Part shown: one piece after another, positions 6,775 through 8,371 of the stretch
Numbering within the stretch: the first letter of the stretch is position 1
How the letters are laid out: the number at the start of each line of letters is the position of its first letter
From: an uncultured Rhodanobacteraceae bacterium
GTDB lineage: Bacteria > Pseudomonadota > Gammaproteobacteria > Xanthomonadales > Ahniellaceae
Direction: 5' to 3'
NCBI GenBank assembly: GCA_937873105.1
Contig: CALMWD010000058.1
Span: 1-8,371 of the forward strand
Length of the DNA: 8,371 nt
Notes under the pieces: generated by a model
What the model saw: only the letters and a program-made list of their open reading frames with translations
Databases searched by the model: none
Told to the model about the DNA's origin: nothing
Program-made: the position numbers and the translations under genes

Positions 6775-8371
6775 TCAGCGTTTCGCCTTGCTGGCCAGGG
6801 CGTCGCGCAATTCGTTCTTCTCGGCCGCCGACAGCGGGAAGCCGGATTCCTGCTTGGCCAGCAGTTCGTCGATGCGTTGCTGCAGGGTCTGGCGGTTCAG
6901 TTGCTCGCAGGCGTCGACGAACTCGGTGCGCCAGTGCTCGGGCGCCGAGGGGAAATCCATCAACGCCAGCTTGGCCAGCGGTTCGTAGTCGTCACGACCT
7001 TCGAACTGCTGCAGCAGGGTCGCGGTGTTCATGTCCGGGCGCGACCGGCACAGGCTGATCAGCTCCATCAGCAGCGGGATGCCGGGCTGGCGCAGGGTGC
7101 CGAACAGGTACGGCGGTTCCAGCGCCGTCGCGATCTCGGGCTTCTGCACCAGCAGGGCGACGGCGGCGCGAACCACGCTGCGTTGCTGCGGCGGCCGCGT
7201 CACCGGCGCGCGTGCCTGGGTCATCGCATGCACCTGCGCGGCGGCGCTGGGCGCCACGGGTCCGACGCGCTGCATGCCGGTGCGTTCGGACAGCGACTGC
7301 TGCATCAGGTCGCGGAAGGCGCCATCGGGAATCTGCGCGAGCAGCGGCTTCGCGCGCTCGGCCAGGCGCGCCTTGCCTTCGAGGCCGCGCAGGTCCACGT
7401 CCTTGGCGAGCTCGGCGAAGAAGAACTCCGACAGCGGCGTCGCTTCCTTCAGGCGCGCCTCGAAGCCGGCGGCCCCTTCCTGGCGCACCAGCGTGTCCGG
7501 GTCTTCGCCGTCGGGCAGGAACAGGAAGAAGGCCTGGCGGCCATCCTTCATGCGCGGCAGCACCGACTCGACCGCGCGCCAGGCGGCGCCGCGTCCGGCC
7601 TTGTCGCCGTCGAAGCAGAAGTACACGTCGGCGGAGTTGCGGAACAGCAGCTCGGCATGGTCCTTGGTGGTCGCGGTTCCGAGCGTCGCGACCGCTTGCG
7701 TGATCCCGAACTGGAACAGCGAGATCACGTCCATGTAGCCCTCGACCACGATCAGCCGCGGGATCTTGCTGTGCGACTGCCGCACCTGGTGCAGCGCGAA
7801 CAATTCGCGGCCCTTGTGGAACAGGGGCGTTTCCGGCGAGTTCAGGTATTTCGGGCCGTCGGCCTCGCCCATGACGCGGCCGCCGAAGGCGATGATACGC
7901 CCGCGCCGGTCCTGGATCGGGAACATCAGGCGGTCGCGAAACTTGTCGTAGACGCCGCCGCGTTCGCCGGTCGACAACATGCCGGCCTTGTCCAGGGCTT
8001 TCAGTCGCGACTCGCTGGTGCCGACCGCGTTCTTGATGCCGTCCCAGCCGTCCGGCGCGTAGCCGAGGCCGAAGCGCTGGATCATGGCCGCATCGAGGCC
8101 GCGCTTCTCCAGGTACCGGCGGCATTTCTCGCTGCCCGGCAGCTGCTTCTGGAACCAGCGCGCCGAGGCATCGAGTACGTCGTACAGTTCGGCGAACTGG
8201 TCCTGCGGACCACGCGCCATGCCGCCCTCGTAGGGCACGGTCATGCCGGCGCGGGCCGCGAGGTCCTCGACCGCATCGACGAACTCGAGGCGGTCGTACT
8301 CCATCAGGAACTTGATCGCCGACCCGTGCGCGCCGCAGCCGAAGCAGTGATAGAACTGCTTGGTCGGGCTG
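6775..8371 (-). CDS. dnaG: DNA primase DnaG (5' end outside window)
   Basis: DnaG makes the RNA primers for chromosome replication, working with the DnaB helicase. The frame is open from the window edge to TGA at 6777-6775, 531 residues; compared with E. coli DnaG (581 aa) about 55 N-terminal residues are missing. The first visible part is the second half of the CHC2-type zinc ribbon (FYHCFGCG, cysteines at visible residues 9 and 12). The RNA-polymerase core has the basic stretch KFRDRLMFPI, and the TOPRIM domain shows EGYMD (visible residues 210-214), DGDKAGR and DGEDPD, with the same spacing as E. coli Glu265, Asp309/311 and Asp345/347. The last 150 or so residues form the helical DnaB-binding domain after an Ala/Pro-rich linker. 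The internal ATG at 8304 is not the start because zinc-ribbon residues precede it in frame. All catalytic residues in view are intact. Confidence 0.97.
   Translation of the reverse strand, partial: SPTKQFYHCFGCGAHGSAIKFLMEYDRLEFVDAVEDLAARAGMTVPYEGGMARGPQDQFAELYDVLDASARWFQKQLPGSEKCRRYLEKRGLDAAMIQRFGLGYAPDGWDGIKNAVGTSESRLKALDKAGMLSTGERGGVYDKFRDRLMFPIQDRRGRIIAFGGRVMGEADGPKYLNSPETPLFHKGRELFALHQVRQSHSKIPRLIVVEGYMDVISLFQFGITQAVATLGTATTKDHAELLFRNSADVYFCFDGDKAGRGAAWRAVESVLPRMKDGRQAFFLFLPDGEDPDTLVRQEGAAGFEARLKEATPLSEFFFAELAKDVDLRGLEGKARLAERAKPLLAQIPDGAFRDLMQQSLSERTGMQRVGPVAPSAAAQVHAMTQARAPVTRPPQQRSVVRAAVALLVQKPEIATALEPPYLFGTLRQPGIPLLMELISLCRSRPDMNTATLLQQFEGRDDYEPLAKLALMDFPSAPEHWRTEFVDACEQLNRQTLQQRIDELLAKQESGFPLSAAEKNELRDALASKAKR

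Noticed and set aside
8302..8304. ATG at 8304 as the dnaG start
   Set aside because: In-frame zinc-ribbon residues (FYHCFGCG) lie upstream of it, so the true start is beyond the window edge.
1..8371. CRISPR array, tRNA/rRNA, insertion sequence, phage or toxin-antitoxin genes
   Set aside because: No direct-repeat arrays, transposase motifs, terminal inverted repeats or RNA-gene-like sequences were seen on either strand.

Overview
GC-rich window (my impression, not computed) holding two unrelated-looking stretches that meet near position 980. Bases 1 to about 985 carry the 3' end of addB and the 5' part of addA on the minus strand. Both encode the alphaproteobacterial type of AddAB double-strand-break repair helicase-nuclease. 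From about 978 onward the sequence is a gammaproteobacterial-looking block, probably Lysobacterales (Xanthomonadales); that assignment is from protein resemblance only. It starts in the middle of cyoE (heme O synthase). At the meeting point addB lacks almost all of its N-terminal part and cyoE lacks its N-terminal half. Leucine codon choice also flips there, from CTC-rich to CTG-rich. The simplest reading is a chimeric contig or a recent rearrangement, with the joint inside a short palindromic GC-rich string.

Right of the joint, the plus strand has the cyoE 3' half (to 1469), a 70-bp gap with a hairpin touching the next start codon, and a 488-aa rhomboid-family intramembrane serine protease (1540-3006) with a large loop insertion and a helical-repeat C-terminal tail. 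The minus strand has a tight co-directional set running leftward: dnaG primase (5' end outside the window), 19 bp, an 815-aa MscS-superfamily mechanosensitive channel with a signal peptide, then, by a 4-bp ATGA overlap, a 434-aa multi-pass membrane protein with a TPR-like C-terminal half that I do not recognise as a named family. This last gene and the rhomboid gene converge with no bases between them; their stop codons together form TGATCA.

Functionally, dnaG is housekeeping replication. The two genes after it look like an envelope unit (channel plus membrane/TPR partner) probably cotranscribed with dnaG and translationally coupled to each other. CyoE would make heme O for terminal oxidases and the rhomboid is a membrane protease; no direct link between them is visible. 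There is no gene-free stretch longer than about 70 bp. I see no tRNA, rRNA, CRISPR array, insertion sequence or phage gene, and no convincing new defence or mobile system. The most noteworthy item is the joint near 980.
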